Source of the DNA: Paraburkholderia podalyriae
Lineage (GTDB): Bacteria > Pseudomonadota > Gammaproteobacteria > Burkholderiales > Burkholderiaceae
NCBI RefSeq assembly: GCF_014397785.1
Contig: NZ_VZQQ01000002.1
Location: 62,001-126,000, forward strand
Direction: 5' to 3'
Length of the DNA: 64,000 nt
Every line of letters begins with the position of its first letter. The first letter of the stretch is position 1. The notes under the pieces were generated by a model. That model saw nothing but the letters and a program-made list of their open reading frames with translations. It was not told the DNA's origin and ran no database searches. The translations under genes and the position numbers were made by a program. Below, piece after piece: positions 46,178 to 55,168 of this stretch.

Positions 46178-47464
46178 ATGAACGATTCATCCCTTCCGCC
46201 CGACCTTGGCGCGCGCTCCGAAGCGTCCGCCGAGACGGCGGAGACCGCCGACACCGCGCGTTTGCATAGCGCCAAGGAAACCCGGCATGCCGGCGCCACG
46301 CCGGCAGCGGCCGCCAGGATGAACGCGCGCCGCCGCCTCTGGCCGCTTGCGTTGACCGGACTTGCCGCGGCGTTGCTGATCGTCGGCATCGTGCCGCGTC
46401 TCGATGCACGCGCCTCGCTCACGCAACAGACGCAGGCGCAAAGCATGCTCAATGTCTCGGTCGTCACACCGCGCGCCGCGCCGGCCGTCCACGAACTGCT
46501 GCTGCCCGGCGCGGTTACGCCGTTCGCGGAAGCATCGATCTACGCGCGCACGAGCGGCTACCTCGCGCACTGGAACACCGACATCGGTGCACAGGTGAAA
46601 AGCGGTCAGACGCTCGCGACCATCGAAGCCCCCGAACTGGATGCGCAATTGCGCCAGGCCCGTGCCGACGAAGCCACCGCGCAGGCCAACTTCGACTTCG
46701 CGAAGACTACCGCGCAGCGCTGGCAGGCCATGCTGAAGACACAATCGGTCGCGCAGCAGGACGCCGACACCAAGGTCAGCGACATGGAAGCGCGCCGCGC
46801 GATGCTCGCGTCGACGCAGGCCAACGTCGCGCATCTGGCCGAGCTTGTCTCATACGAGAAGATCACCGCGCCGTTCGACGGCGTGATCACGGCGCGCAAC
46901 GTCGACGTCGGCGCGCTGGTTACGGCGGGCGGCACGCCGGGCACCGCGGGCATGTCGGGCGAGCTGTTCCACATCCAGCAGACCGGCGTGCTGCGGGTCT
47001 TCGTCGATGTGCCGCAGAACGACGCGCCGTATGTCACGCCGGCGACCGGCGTGTATCTCACCGCCCAGCAGTATCCGGGCCGCCGCATCGCCGCGAAGGT
47101 GGCGCGCAGCACCGATTCGATCGATCCGTCGAGCCGCACGCTGCGCGTCGAGATCGACGTCGACAACAAGGATGGCGCGCTGATGCCCGGCGCTTACACG
47201 CAGGTGCATCTGCAATTGCGATCGACCATGCCGGCGCTCGACCTGCCGGTCAGCGCCTTGCTGTTCCGGCCGGACGGCGTGACGGTCGCCGTGGTCGATA
47301 GCAACGGCCGTGCGCTGCTCAAGACCGTGCATATCGGCCGCGATTTCGGCACGCACGTGGAAATCACCGCAGGCCTCGCCGCCACCGACCGCGTGATCGA
47401 CAACCCCGGCGATTCGCTGAACACCGGCCAGATCGTGCAGATCGCGCCGGCCATGCCTGGCTAA
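46178..47464 (+). CDS. RND efflux periplasmic adaptor subunit
   Basis: A membrane fusion protein of 428 residues. It has an unusually long cytoplasmic leader of about 50 residues before the membrane anchor (LWPLALTGLAAALLIVGIVP). Lipoyl halves (NTDIGAQVKSGQTLATIE and EKITAPFDGVITARN), an alpha-hairpin and a beta-barrel domain follow. The start at 46178 is 19 bases after the pump stop. It is parallel in every respect to the adaptor at 23594. Confidence 0.92.
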   Translation: MNDSSLPPDLGARSEASAETAETADTARLHSAKETRHAGATPAAAARMNARRRLWPLALTGLAAALLIVGIVPRLDARASLTQQTQAQSMLNVSVVTPRAAPAVHELLLPGAVTPFAEASIYARTSGYLAHWNTDIGAQVKSGQTLATIEAPELDAQLRQARADEATAQANFDFAKTTAQRWQAMLKTQSVAQQDADTKVSDMEARRAMLASTQANVAHLAELVSYEKITAPFDGVITARNVDVGALVTAGGTPGTAGMSGELFHIQQTGVLRVFVDVPQNDAPYVTPATGVYLTAQQYPGRRIAAKVARSTDSIDPSSRTLRVEIDVDNKDGALMPGAYTQVHLQLRSTMPALDLPVSALLFRPDGVTVAVVDSNGRALLKTVHIGRDFGTHVEITAGLAATDRVIDNPGDSLNTGQIVQIAPAMPG

Positions 47465-47491
47465 GTGCATCGTCACAGAAAGGATTCACTG

Positions 47492-48946
47492 ATGGTTTCC
47501 CTGTCTCTTTCACGGCCGGTGCAGCGCCGCACGTTGGTGGCCGGGATGATCGGCGCGCTGCTCAGCGCGTGCTCGACCTTGCCCTCCTATCAGCGCCCGA
47601 GCGCCGAGATTCCCGCGCAATATGCGGGCGCCGCACCCGGCTGGGCGCAGGCCGCACCGGCTGACGCCACGCCGCGCGGCCCATGGTGGACGATCTTCAA
47701 CGATCCGGTGCTGAATCAACTCGAAGCGCGTATCGACGTGTCGAACCAGACCGTGCGCAAGGCGGTCGCGCAGCTCCAGCAGGCGCGGTCGATGGTGGAC
47801 TATCAGCGCGCCGGCTTTTTCCCGACGATTACCGCTGGGGTCGCGCAGGATCGCTCGCGGACCTCGCAGAATGTCGAAGGCAAATCGCTCGCGGGCAAGA
47901 CCGTGCCGGACTATTCGGCGGGCGTGTCGGCGAGCTGGGAGCCGGATCTGTTCGGACGCGTGCGCGATAGCGTGAACGGCGCGCAGGCCGACGCCCAGGC
48001 GAGCGAAGCCGACCTCGAAGGCGTGCGCCTGTCGATGAGCGCGGATCTCGCCGCCGACTATTTCTCCCTGCGCTCGCTCGACACGCAGAAGAAGCTGCTC
48101 GACGACAGCGTGAGCGCCTACGCGGCCGCGTTGAAACTGCTGCAGCAGCAACTGCAAAACGGTGCGATCGATGCGTCCGCGGTCGCCCAGGCCACGACGC
48201 AACTCGAAGCGACGCGCACGCAGGACACCGACATCGACGTGACCCGCGCACAACTGCAGCATGCGATTGCCACGCTGACCGGCGAGCCGGCTTCGAGCTT
48301 CGCGCTGCCGCCGAACGGCTCGGCTGTCACACCGCCCGCGATTCCGGTCGGCTTGCCGTCTCAATTGCTGGAGCGTCGCCCCGACATCGCCGCCGCCGAA
48401 CGGCGCGTGGCGTCGGCCAATGCGCAGATTGGCGCCGCGCAGGCGGCGTTCTTCCCGGATCTGGTGCTGTCGGCGAGCGCGGGACTGGAAAGTACCTTTT
48501 TCGCACCCTGGCTGAGTGCGCCGAGTCTGTTCTGGTCGCTCGGCCCGCAACTGGCCGGCACGCTGTTCGACGGCGGCAAGCGCCGCGCCACCCTGCACGG
48601 CGCGACGGCGCAATACGACGGCGCGGTCGCGGACTATCGCCAGTCGGTGCTGGTGGCGTTCCAGCAGGTCGAGGACAATCTGTCCGCCTTGCATTCCCTT
48701 GCCGACGAAGCCGCCAGCCAGCAGCGCGCTACCACGGCCGCTGAACTGTCGTTGCGGCTCACGACGAACCGTTTCAACGCGGGCGCGGTCAGCTATCTCG
48801 ACGTGGTCACGGCGCAGACGATTGCGTTGACGAATCAGCGTGTCGCCGATCAGATCGCCGCACGGCGGTTGGAGTCGAGTGTGTTGCTGTTGAAGGCGTT
48901 GGGTGGGACGTGGGGTGAGGGCAAGCGTGCGGCCGGGTCTGTGTAA
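47492..48946 (+). CDS. RND efflux outer-membrane channel lipoprotein (NodT/OprM-like)
   Basis: A 484-residue TolC-superfamily channel. The signal peptide has a lipobox (LLSACS), then the typical TLPSYQRPSAEIP. OEP repeats include LLERRPDIAAAERRVASANA and FQQVEDNLSALHSLADEA. AAAGGA lies upstream of the ATG at 47492. It completes the second tripartite operon and ends 16 bases from the convergent kinase gene, with no hairpin seen between them. Confidence 0.92.
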   Translation: MVSLSLSRPVQRRTLVAGMIGALLSACSTLPSYQRPSAEIPAQYAGAAPGWAQAAPADATPRGPWWTIFNDPVLNQLEARIDVSNQTVRKAVAQLQQARSMVDYQRAGFFPTITAGVAQDRSRTSQNVEGKSLAGKTVPDYSAGVSASWEPDLFGRVRDSVNGAQADAQASEADLEGVRLSMSADLAADYFSLRSLDTQKKLLDDSVSAYAAALKLLQQQLQNGAIDASAVAQATTQLEATRTQDTDIDVTRAQLQHAIATLTGEPASSFALPPNGSAVTPPAIPVGLPSQLLERRPDIAAAERRVASANAQIGAAQAAFFPDLVLSASAGLESTFFAPWLSAPSLFWSLGPQLAGTLFDGGKRRATLHGATAQYDGAVADYRQSVLVAFQQVEDNLSALHSLADEAASQQRATTAAELSLRLTTNRFNAGAVSYLDVVTAQTIALTNQRVADQIAARRLESSVLLLKALGGTWGEGKRAAGSV

Positions 48947-48962
48947 GCCCCCTGGATACCCT

Positions 48963-50423
48963 TCACCCGCCCCGCCGAAATACCAGCACAAAGCGCGTAC
49001 TCCGTGCATCGCTCTGCGCATGCACCGAGCCGCCGTGCAACTCCATGATCGTGCGCACGATGGCAAGCCCGAGTCCCGTCGATCCCGTCGAGCCTCGCGA
49101 CGAGCCCGATGACGGCAGCGAGCTGCGTGATGGATCGATGCGATAGAAGCGGTCGAAGATCCGATCGAGATGTTCGGCGGCAATAGGCTGCCCTTCATTC
49201 GACACGGTCACCCGCACCGCGTCGGCCGATGCGCTCGCGTCCAGCACGATCTCGCCGCCTTGCGGCGTATAACGAATGGCATTGGCCAGCAGATTGCTCA
49301 CCGCGCGGCGAAACAGTTCGAGATCCGCCGTCAAGCTGGCCGTGCCGCTGACCCGCACACGCACTAGCGCCTCTTCGGCAATCCCTTCGAAGTACTCGGC
49401 GATATGGCGCAACTCTCGCGCCGCATCGAACTCACGCATGTGCTTGACGAACTGCGGATGTTCAGCGCGCGCCAGAAACAGCACGTTCTCGATCATTCTC
49501 GACAGCCGGTCGCACTCTTCCAGATTCGAGGCGAGCAGCGACTGGTATTCATCGACGGAACGCGGCCGGGCGAGCGCCACTTCGGCGGCGCCGCGCATGT
49601 TGCTGAGCGGCGTGCGCATGTCGTGCGCGAGGTCGGCGGTGAAACGCGACAAACGCTGAAACCCGTGGTCGACGCGCTCGAGCATGGCGTTCAGCGACGC
49701 CACCAGCGTCTCGAGTTCGCTCGGCACACGCGCCACCGCGATCCGCGTATTGAGGCGATTCACCGTGACCAGGCTCGCGCTAGCCGCGATGTCGCGCAAC
49801 GGCCGCAGCGCGGCGCGGATTAGCAGATAACCGAGCAGCATCGCCAGCATCACGCCGGCTACGCCCGCCAGGTGAAGCCTGTCGCGGTAACCGTCCAGCA
49901 GCAGCCAGCGGTCGCTCATGTTGCGCGCCACCAGCACGCTCGCCGTTTCGCCGTCACGCAGCCGCGCGTCGGTGAGAATGCCGCGAATCGGCGCGCCGTT
50001 GCGGCCGGTCCACTCGCCGATATCAGCCTCGGTGATACGCGCCGAAGCCGCAACGCGCGCGAGCGCCGGCAACGCGGCGAGCGTCGCCGCGCCGCTCGCC
50101 ACATTGGGCACGGCAAAAGTCCCGCCGATGTTGTGTTCGACTGCCCGGTTGCCATCGGGATCGAACACTTCCATCGACATGGCCTGGTTGCCGAGCACGA
50201 TGCTGATCAAACGGTCGCTATGCTCGCGAATGCCCTTCGACGTCTCCAACTCTTCCGCAAGCCGCCGTGCGTGGCGCGCGGCAAGCACGATGTCGAGATT
50301 GTCCTGCGCCTTGATCTGCTTTTCGAGCGCGAGATACAGAAAGCTGCCGACCAGCACGAAAACCGCCAGCGTCGTGGCGCCGAAGGCAAGCGCGAGCGTC
50401 GCGGCAAGCGAGTTGACGCGCAT
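48963..50423 (-). CDS. Heavy-metal-type sensor histidine kinase (CusS/IrlS-like)
   Basis: A 486-residue membrane kinase. TM1 is near 9-33, then a periplasmic CusS-type sensor region, TM2 near 185-203, and HAMP. The H-box is [10 protein letters not shown] (His267), the N-box NLLANAIRYTP and the G-box [11 protein letters not shown] Ser/Gly-rich insert (SRSSLPSSGSSRGS) precedes the G-box. It overlaps the regulator gene by one base (TGATG). It faces the second RND operon and may regulate that operon or genes elsewhere. Confidence 0.9.
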   Translation of the reverse strand: MRVNSLAATLALAFGATTLAVFVLVGSFLYLALEKQIKAQDNLDIVLAARHARRLAEELETSKGIREHSDRLISIVLGNQAMSMEVFDPDGNRAVEHNIGGTFAVPNVASGAATLAALPALARVAASARITEADIGEWTGRNGAPIRGILTDARLRDGETASVLVARNMSDRWLLLDGYRDRLHLAGVAGVMLAMLLGYLLIRAALRPLRDIAASASLVTVNRLNTRIAVARVPSELETLVASLNAMLERVDHGFQRLSRFTADLAHDMRTPLSNMRGAAEVALARPRSVDEYQSLLASNLEECDRLSRMIENVLFLARAEHPQFVKHMREFDAARELRHIAEYFEGIAEEALVRVRVSGTASLTADLELFRRAVSNLLANAIRYTPQGGEIVLDASASADAVRVTVSNEGQPIAAEHLDRIFDRFYRIDPSRSSLPSSGSSRGSTGSTGLGLAIVRTIMELHGGSVHAQSDARSTRFVLVFRRGG

Positions 50424-51100
50424 CAGGCCGTGTCCTTCAGTTCGAGCACATAGCCGACGCCGCGCACCGTGTGAATCAGCTTGATGGGAAAGTTGTCGTC
50501 GATCTTGGTGCGCAGCCGGCGAATCGCCACCTCGACCACATTGGTGTCGCTATCGAAATTCATGTCCCACACATACGACGCGATCTGCGTGCGGCTCAGC
50601 ACTTCACCCTGACGCCGCGCGAGCAGTTGCAGCAACGAGAATTCACGTGGCGTGAGATCGATGCGCGTGCCGCCCCGCTTGACGCGGCGGCGGTACACAT
50701 CCATCTCCAGGTCGCCCACCTTGACCAGTTCGCTTTCGCGCGGCGGCCCACGGCGCGCCAGCGTACGCACGCGCGCCAGCAGTTCGACGAACGCAAAAGG
50801 TTTGACGAGGTAATCGTCCGCACCGAGCTCCAGGCCGCGCACGCGGTCGTCGATGTCGTCGCGCGCGGTGAGAAACAGCACCGGCGTGGCGCGCGTGCTG
50901 CGCAACGTCTTGACGACAGTCCAGCCGTCCATGCCGGGCAGCATCACGTCGAGCACGATCACGTCGTATTCTTCTTCCTGCGCGAGGATCAGCCCTTGCG
51001 GGCCATCGTTCGCGACGTCGACCGCGTAGCCGGATTCCTCCAGACCTTTCTTCAGATAGGCCGCTGTTTTTGGCTCGTCCTCGATCACCAGGATTCGCAT
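50423..51100 (-). CDS. Heavy-metal-type response regulator, OmpR family (CopR/CusR/IrlR-like)
   Basis: A 225-residue regulator. Receiver features are EDEP, Asp51 in [11 protein letters not shown], and Lys100 in LVKPFAF. The winged helix has [21 protein letters not shown]. It is a close paralogue of the regulator at 8999. A CusR-box-like sequence lies about 150 bases before the start (51246-51267), so autoregulation is likely. The target pump is unproven because the adjacent RND operon is transcribed toward it from a distant promoter. Confidence 0.92.
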   Translation of the reverse strand: MRILVIEDEPKTAAYLKKGLEESGYAVDVANDGPQGLILAQEEEYDVIVLDVMLPGMDGWTVVKTLRSTRATPVLFLTARDDIDDRVRGLELGADDYLVKPFAFVELLARVRTLARRGPPRESELVKVGDLEMDVYRRRVKRGGTRIDLTPREFSLLQLLARRQGEVLSRTQIASYVWDMNFDSDTNVVEVAIRRLRTKIDDNFPIKLIHTVRGVGYVLELKDTA

Positions 51101-51467
51101 CGGTTGCTCCGCTTGCGTTGACCATCAAATGATACCGTCAAGCACCCGGGCGGGTGATTACGATCCGGTAATGTTGCTGGAGGTCGTGAACGATGCCAGC
51201 GAAGGACACAGAGGCGCTAAAAAATGCGCATCGCGGCGAACAGTCAAAATGACAAAACGGTAATTTCCCCGCCACCTTTTCGACAGGGTCGTCACGGCAA
51301 GATCTCATGCAAGCATCACTCAGACGATAGACATGCCCTAGTCCCCAATGACCCTTCGTATCCGCGCGGGCATGCATGGGCAACGGTGCGACCGAGCGTC
51401 ACGAAAAAACAATGCCGGCAAACGCGGCCGATGAGCGCGGGCATCATTCCATCGAAGTGTTCCATCC
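51101..51467. other. Divergent promoter region, regulator to ATP-grasp gene
   Basis: A 367-bp gap between divergent genes. It contains the CusR-like box at 51246 and a short inverted repeat (ATTAC-N6-GTAAT, 51157-51172). No gene is called. Confidence 0.5.
51246..51267. promoter_or_regulatory. CusR/CopR-like box
   Basis: AAAATGACAA-N2-CGGTAATTTC matches the enteric CusR box AAAATGACAA-N2-TTGTCATTTT at all ten bases of the first arm and six of the second. The first arm shares nine bases with the inverted repeat before the metal pump operon (7541-7550). I infer a binding site for the regulator at 50423, possibly also for that at 8999. Confidence 0.5.
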
Positions 51468-52709
51468 ATGAATACTGTTCAGACGGAACTAACCAGTGAT
51501 GCCACGCATCCATCAACGCATCAGCCGTTGGGACTGGCCGTATTGCTCAGGGCGGCAACGGCTGGAAACGATCTGACACCGTTCGGGCAAAGCCTGCTTG
51601 AGCACGTCACACACCATGACGACCCGTACGCGCTTCTCGATCTGTCGCTCGTACTGCAATTGAAGTATGAGAAGGAAGCCGCGATCGCCGTCCAGGCGCA
51701 GGCGATCCAGATGCGCAGGCACTATCGATTGAAGGACGCCCAAACACCTGGGCGTTCAGTCAAGGTGCTAATGCTCAAGGCTCCTGGCGATCTGATGGCG
51801 AACACGCCTTTCGAATGCCTGCTTGAGAACGCCGACCTGCAGATAGACGTCGTGTATGTCGACGCCCATCCACAGCCGGACATCAGTCTGCCCGAACATG
51901 ACGTTATCTTCGTGGCCGCGTGCGCATCCGATGAAAACGCCGGCGTTCTTGCACAAATTGCGTCGCTAATCAGCGGCACACGTTGCCAGGTGCTGAACCA
52001 GCCGGAACGTATCGCGCACACGACGCGCGATGCAGCCTATACGTTGCTGGGAACGGTGCCCGGCATCTGCATGGCTCACACGGTACGCCTGCCACGCGAG
52101 CGGGTCCTCGAAGCGGCGTCGGGTGCATTCGAGCTGTCTGATCTGCTGAACGGACATTACCCGTTCATCATCCGGCCGACAGGATCGCACGCGGGACAGG
52201 GACTGGCAAAGGTGACTGACAGCCGGGAGCTCGCCCTATCCGTGAATGATTCCGCGGCCACGGAATTCTATGTGGCGCCTTTTATCGATTACTCCAGTAC
52301 CGACGGCCTGTTTCGCAAATACCGGATCGTGATGATCGAGGGGAAGCCATTCGTGTGCCATATGGGCATTTCGAAAGAATGGATGGTTCACTATCCGTAT
52401 GCAGAAATGCTCGCGCACCCCGAGCGTCGGGACGAAGAAGCGCACCTGATGGCGAGTTTCGACTCCGGTTTTGCAGTACGTCACAAAGAGGCGCTCCGGA
52501 TGATCGCGGAATTAACCGGCCTCGACTACGTTGGATTTGATTGTGCCGAAACGGGGGATGACCGGCTGCTCATCTTTGAAATCGCCACTGCAATGGTCGT
52601 GCACGACATGGACGATCCGAACACCTTTCGTTACAAGCTGCCGCAAATGCGGCGGATATTCGACGCATTTGATCAGATGCTGCGCCGCACGTCCCCAAAG
52701 TCGTGCTGA
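51468..52709 (+). CDS. ATP-grasp protein with TPR-like N-terminus
   Basis: A 413-residue protein. The first 80 residues look like TPR-type helices (DPYALLDLSLVLQLKYEKEA). A pre-ATP-grasp segment follows, then an ATP-grasp fold with HYPFIIRPTGSHAGQGLAKV (ATP-binding lysine/arginine and glycine loop), FYVAPFIDY, and the metal site near DYVGFDCAETGDDRLLIFEIAT. ATP-grasp enzymes join a carboxylate to an amine or thiol through an acyl phosphate. Substrates are unknown. It is followed 26 bases later by a serC homologue, so an amino-acid-derived product is possible. Confidence 0.7.
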   Translation: MNTVQTELTSDATHPSTHQPLGLAVLLRAATAGNDLTPFGQSLLEHVTHHDDPYALLDLSLVLQLKYEKEAAIAVQAQAIQMRRHYRLKDAQTPGRSVKVLMLKAPGDLMANTPFECLLENADLQIDVVYVDAHPQPDISLPEHDVIFVAACASDENAGVLAQIASLISGTRCQVLNQPERIAHTTRDAAYTLLGTVPGICMAHTVRLPRERVLEAASGAFELSDLLNGHYPFIIRPTGSHAGQGLAKVTDSRELALSVNDSAATEFYVAPFIDYSSTDGLFRKYRIVMIEGKPFVCHMGISKEWMVHYPYAEMLAHPERRDEEAHLMASFDSGFAVRHKEALRMIAELTGLDYVGFDCAETGDDRLLIFEIATAMVVHDMDDPNTFRYKLPQMRRIFDAFDQMLRRTSPKSC

Positions 52710-52735
52710 TCCAACCTGACGGCTTTCGAAGAACA

Positions 52736-53830
52736 ATGAAATCCAATGCATTGAATTTCTCTGGTGGTCCCGGAGCGCTTCCGGAAACTGTACTGGAGCA
52801 GACTCGCCAGGCCGTGCTGGCCCTGCCGGAAACGGGCATCTCGGTGCTCGGCATGAGCCATCGCTCGGACTGGTTCCGCTCAATACTGAACGAAGCCCAA
52901 CTGAATCTGCGCCACCTGCTCGGTATTTCCGACGACTACGCCGTTACGTTTCTGCAGGGGGGTAGCAGTCTGCAGTTCGCAATGATTCCAATGAACATTG
53001 CTGTCCATGACCTCTCACCGCCAGAATATGTGACATCGGGCTACTGGAGCGGCCGGGCGACGTCCGAGGCGGCCAAGGTGACGGCGAGAAAAGTTGCTTG
53101 GGATGGCAAGGCTTCCGGCTATCGGCAACTGCCTGAACTTCATGCATTGAATATATCCAGGTCGGCCGCCTAACTGCACTATGTGTCGAACGAGACTGTG
53201 GAGGGCTTGCAGTTTCCGGTTTGCGACGAACCGATACCAGTACCACTCATCGCGGACATGTCCTCTGACTTTTTGTCAAAGCCCTTCCGGCCCGACGTGT
53301 TCTCGATGATGTATGCCCACGCGCAGAAGAACCTCGGTCCCGCTGGGGTAACGGTTGCGGTGATCCAGCGTGCGCTTCTGGAACGGATTCCGGACGGACT
53401 GCCCGCCATTCTCGATTTCCGCACGCATATAACGCATGGCTCGAATTACAATACCCCGCCGGTGTTCGCAATCTATGTGCTGACGTTGATTACGCGCTGG
53501 CTGCGCTTCGATGTCGGTGGCTTGCAGGCGATGCAAAGCGTCAATGACAGAAAGGCGCGACGGTTGTACGAGACACTGGACGCTATGGAAGACACCATAT
53601 CCATTCACGCGGACCACCGCTGGCGCTCACAAATGAACGTAGCCTTTACCTTCGGAGACCCCCGACTCGACGATGCGTTTATCCTTGGGGCCTGGGAACG
53701 AGGCATCATCGGGCTGGAGGGACATCGGTCAATTGGGGGGCTGCGCGCGTCGCTATATAACGCCGTTACCGAGCAGGCCGTCGACATGCTAAGCAATGCG
53801 CTCAAGGACTTCGGCGTGCAACGCGTCTGA
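52736..53830 (+). pseudogene. serC homologue (phosphoserine aminotransferase) interrupted by one stop codon
   Basis: A single frame from ATG 52736 to TGA 53830 encodes all of a 364-residue phosphoserine aminotransferase except for a TAA at 53171-53173. Upstream are ALNFSGGPGALPETVL and TFLQGGSSLQFAMIPMN; downstream, in the same frame, are LHYVSNETVEGLQF, the PLP-lysine segment AHAQKNLGPAGVTV, and the C-terminal SIGGLRASLYNAV. The residue lost is probably the Tyr of a YLHYVSNE-like motif. No other residue looks degraded, so this is either a very recent mutation or a sequencing error. A separate housekeeping serC is expected elsewhere. Confidence 0.8.
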
Positions 53831-54067
53831 CCCATGCAGCGCTCGTAGGGCGAACGATCCATCACCGCTCGAAAACGGCTGCGCTCGCCGGCCAGTTGCG
53901 CGGTATTGACCTGAACAGATCGGACCGCTCATACAGCCGCCGATGCAAAGCGTGAGCACGACCGCAACGCATCGCGGCGCTAAACCCCGGCATAGTAGAG
54001 GCGACCGATTGCGACTGACGCCACCGCCAGACCGCGTATTCACGTTCGCGCGTGCTTCCTGTAAAGA

Positions 54068-54628
54068 CTAGCCCTTCGCAAACCGCTCGATCCATTGCGA
54101 GAATGCGGCCATGAATTCCTCCAGAAACCGACTGGTTCCGGAATTGGTCAAGACGCCTTGCTCGTCAAACAGACTAGCCATGCCGCCTACGTATGCTTCA
54201 GGCGTGGACATCACGTTCACGCCAATACAAACCAACGACTGCCGAAGGTGATGGTTCGCACCGCACCCGCCCATTGCTCCCTGCGACGAGGTGACAACGG
54301 CCGCGGGTTTCCCTAACAATGCGCTTGCTCCGTGAGGCCGGGAGAGAACATCGACAGCATTCTTGAGCACGGCTGGAATGGAGCGGTTGTATTCCGGGGT
54401 AACGAACAGAACCGCATCCATCGCTGACACGTCGTTTCTGACAGCTTTCCAGGCTGCCGGCGTGTCGTCCTCGAGGTCCTGGTTGTATAAAGACAGCGCG
54501 CCTATCTCCACGATGTGCAGCGACAACCTTGGCGGTGCAATCTGCGCGAGTGAGTTGGCCAGCATGCGATTGAGGGACTTCTGGCGAAGACTGCCAATCA
54601 GTACAGCAACTTTATAAGGTTCCGACAT
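54068..54628 (-). CDS. NADPH-dependent FMN reductase (ChrR/YieF-like)
   Basis: A flavodoxin-fold quinone or chromate reductase type of 186 residues. GSLRQKSLNR binds the FMN phosphate; TPEYNRSIPAVLKNAVDVLS is the family signature; SSQGAMGG follows. The start at 54628 has GGAG five bases upstream. The promoter region holds the conserved 53-bp element also found before the FAD-dehydrogenase operon, suggesting shared regulation. Two-electron quinone reduction is the likely role. Confidence 0.9.
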   Translation of the reverse strand: MSEPYKVAVLIGSLRQKSLNRMLANSLAQIAPPRLSLHIVEIGALSLYNQDLEDDTPAAWKAVRNDVSAMDAVLFVTPEYNRSIPAVLKNAVDVLSRPHGASALLGKPAAVVTSSQGAMGGCGANHHLRQSLVCIGVNVMSTPEAYVGGMASLFDEQGVLTNSGTSRFLEEFMAAFSQWIERFAKG

Positions 54629-54729
54629 GAGCGCTCCGTTGATGACAGAAGGGTGCGTTTGCGTTTGACGACATGCATCGCGCAAATGCCCCGGCTGAAC
54701 ATCAGGTTAGATCGGCGAGACAAACAACT

Positions 54730-54782
54730 CCATCCTACGAACGACATAGACCGCGCCTATAGGGGAATGGTTGTCTTATACC
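54730..54782 (-). promoter_or_regulatory. Composite 53-bp element upstream of the FMN reductase gene
   Basis: Read toward the gene: GGTATAAGACAACCATTCCC, 19 less conserved bases, then CGTTCGTAGGATGG. It matches the element at 56677-56729 at 38 of 53 positions with no gap, and each points toward its gene. The first block is an activator-like site; the second may be the promoter core. Confidence 0.6.
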
Positions 54783-54868
54783 TGCGTATGGCGGCGTGAC
54801 GGAAACAGCTCTCGGAACATGCCGCAAAGCACGAACAGCCGGTTGCTGGACTCTTCGGGATATACACA

Positions 54869-54920
54869 CGTATGAGAACGCGGCGGTCTCGGAGGACTGC
54901 GGCAACCGTTCGTAGAATGG
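54869..54920 (+). promoter_or_regulatory. Degenerate copy of the composite element
   Basis: CGTTCGTAGAATGG is identical to the copy at 56716. The upstream block is reduced to CGTATGAGAAC at one base shorter spacing. It points toward the CWB2-like gene, 249 bases away. Confidence 0.4.
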
Positions 54921-55168
54921 TCTTCTTTGCGGCGTCCGCCTTTCGTGTCATTCGAACGAATCTCGTGGCGCTAGCCTGCACCTCATCAACTGGCACGAAT
55001 GGATCGTACTCGGCGAGCACGGCGCGACTACGACCGCCGCTATTCGCTCTCTATAGGGGACATTCATCCATCGCGAACCCTAAGACGAAAGTGTCATTGG
55101 CCACGATCCCTTGCGACGTCGCAGTACTCCGTAAGTGCAATGGCTGAACGCGGGACGCGCCGGTTAGC

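Larger units (their letters stand above)
54629..55168. other. Divergent region between the FMN reductase and CWB2-like genes
   Basis: A 540-bp non-coding stretch with repeated short elements. It contains the minus-oriented composite element (54730-54782), a degraded plus-oriented copy (54869-54920), the 10-mer CTATAGGGGA at 54757 and again at 55051, and a sequence similar to the element's distal part at 55129-55143. Open frames here lack ribosome-binding sites and known domains. Confidence 0.5.

Noticed and set aside
54757..55020. Minus-strand frame of 87 codons upstream of the FMN reductase
   Set aside because: GTG start without a ribosome-binding site, overlaps the conserved regulatory element, and no domain is recognisable.
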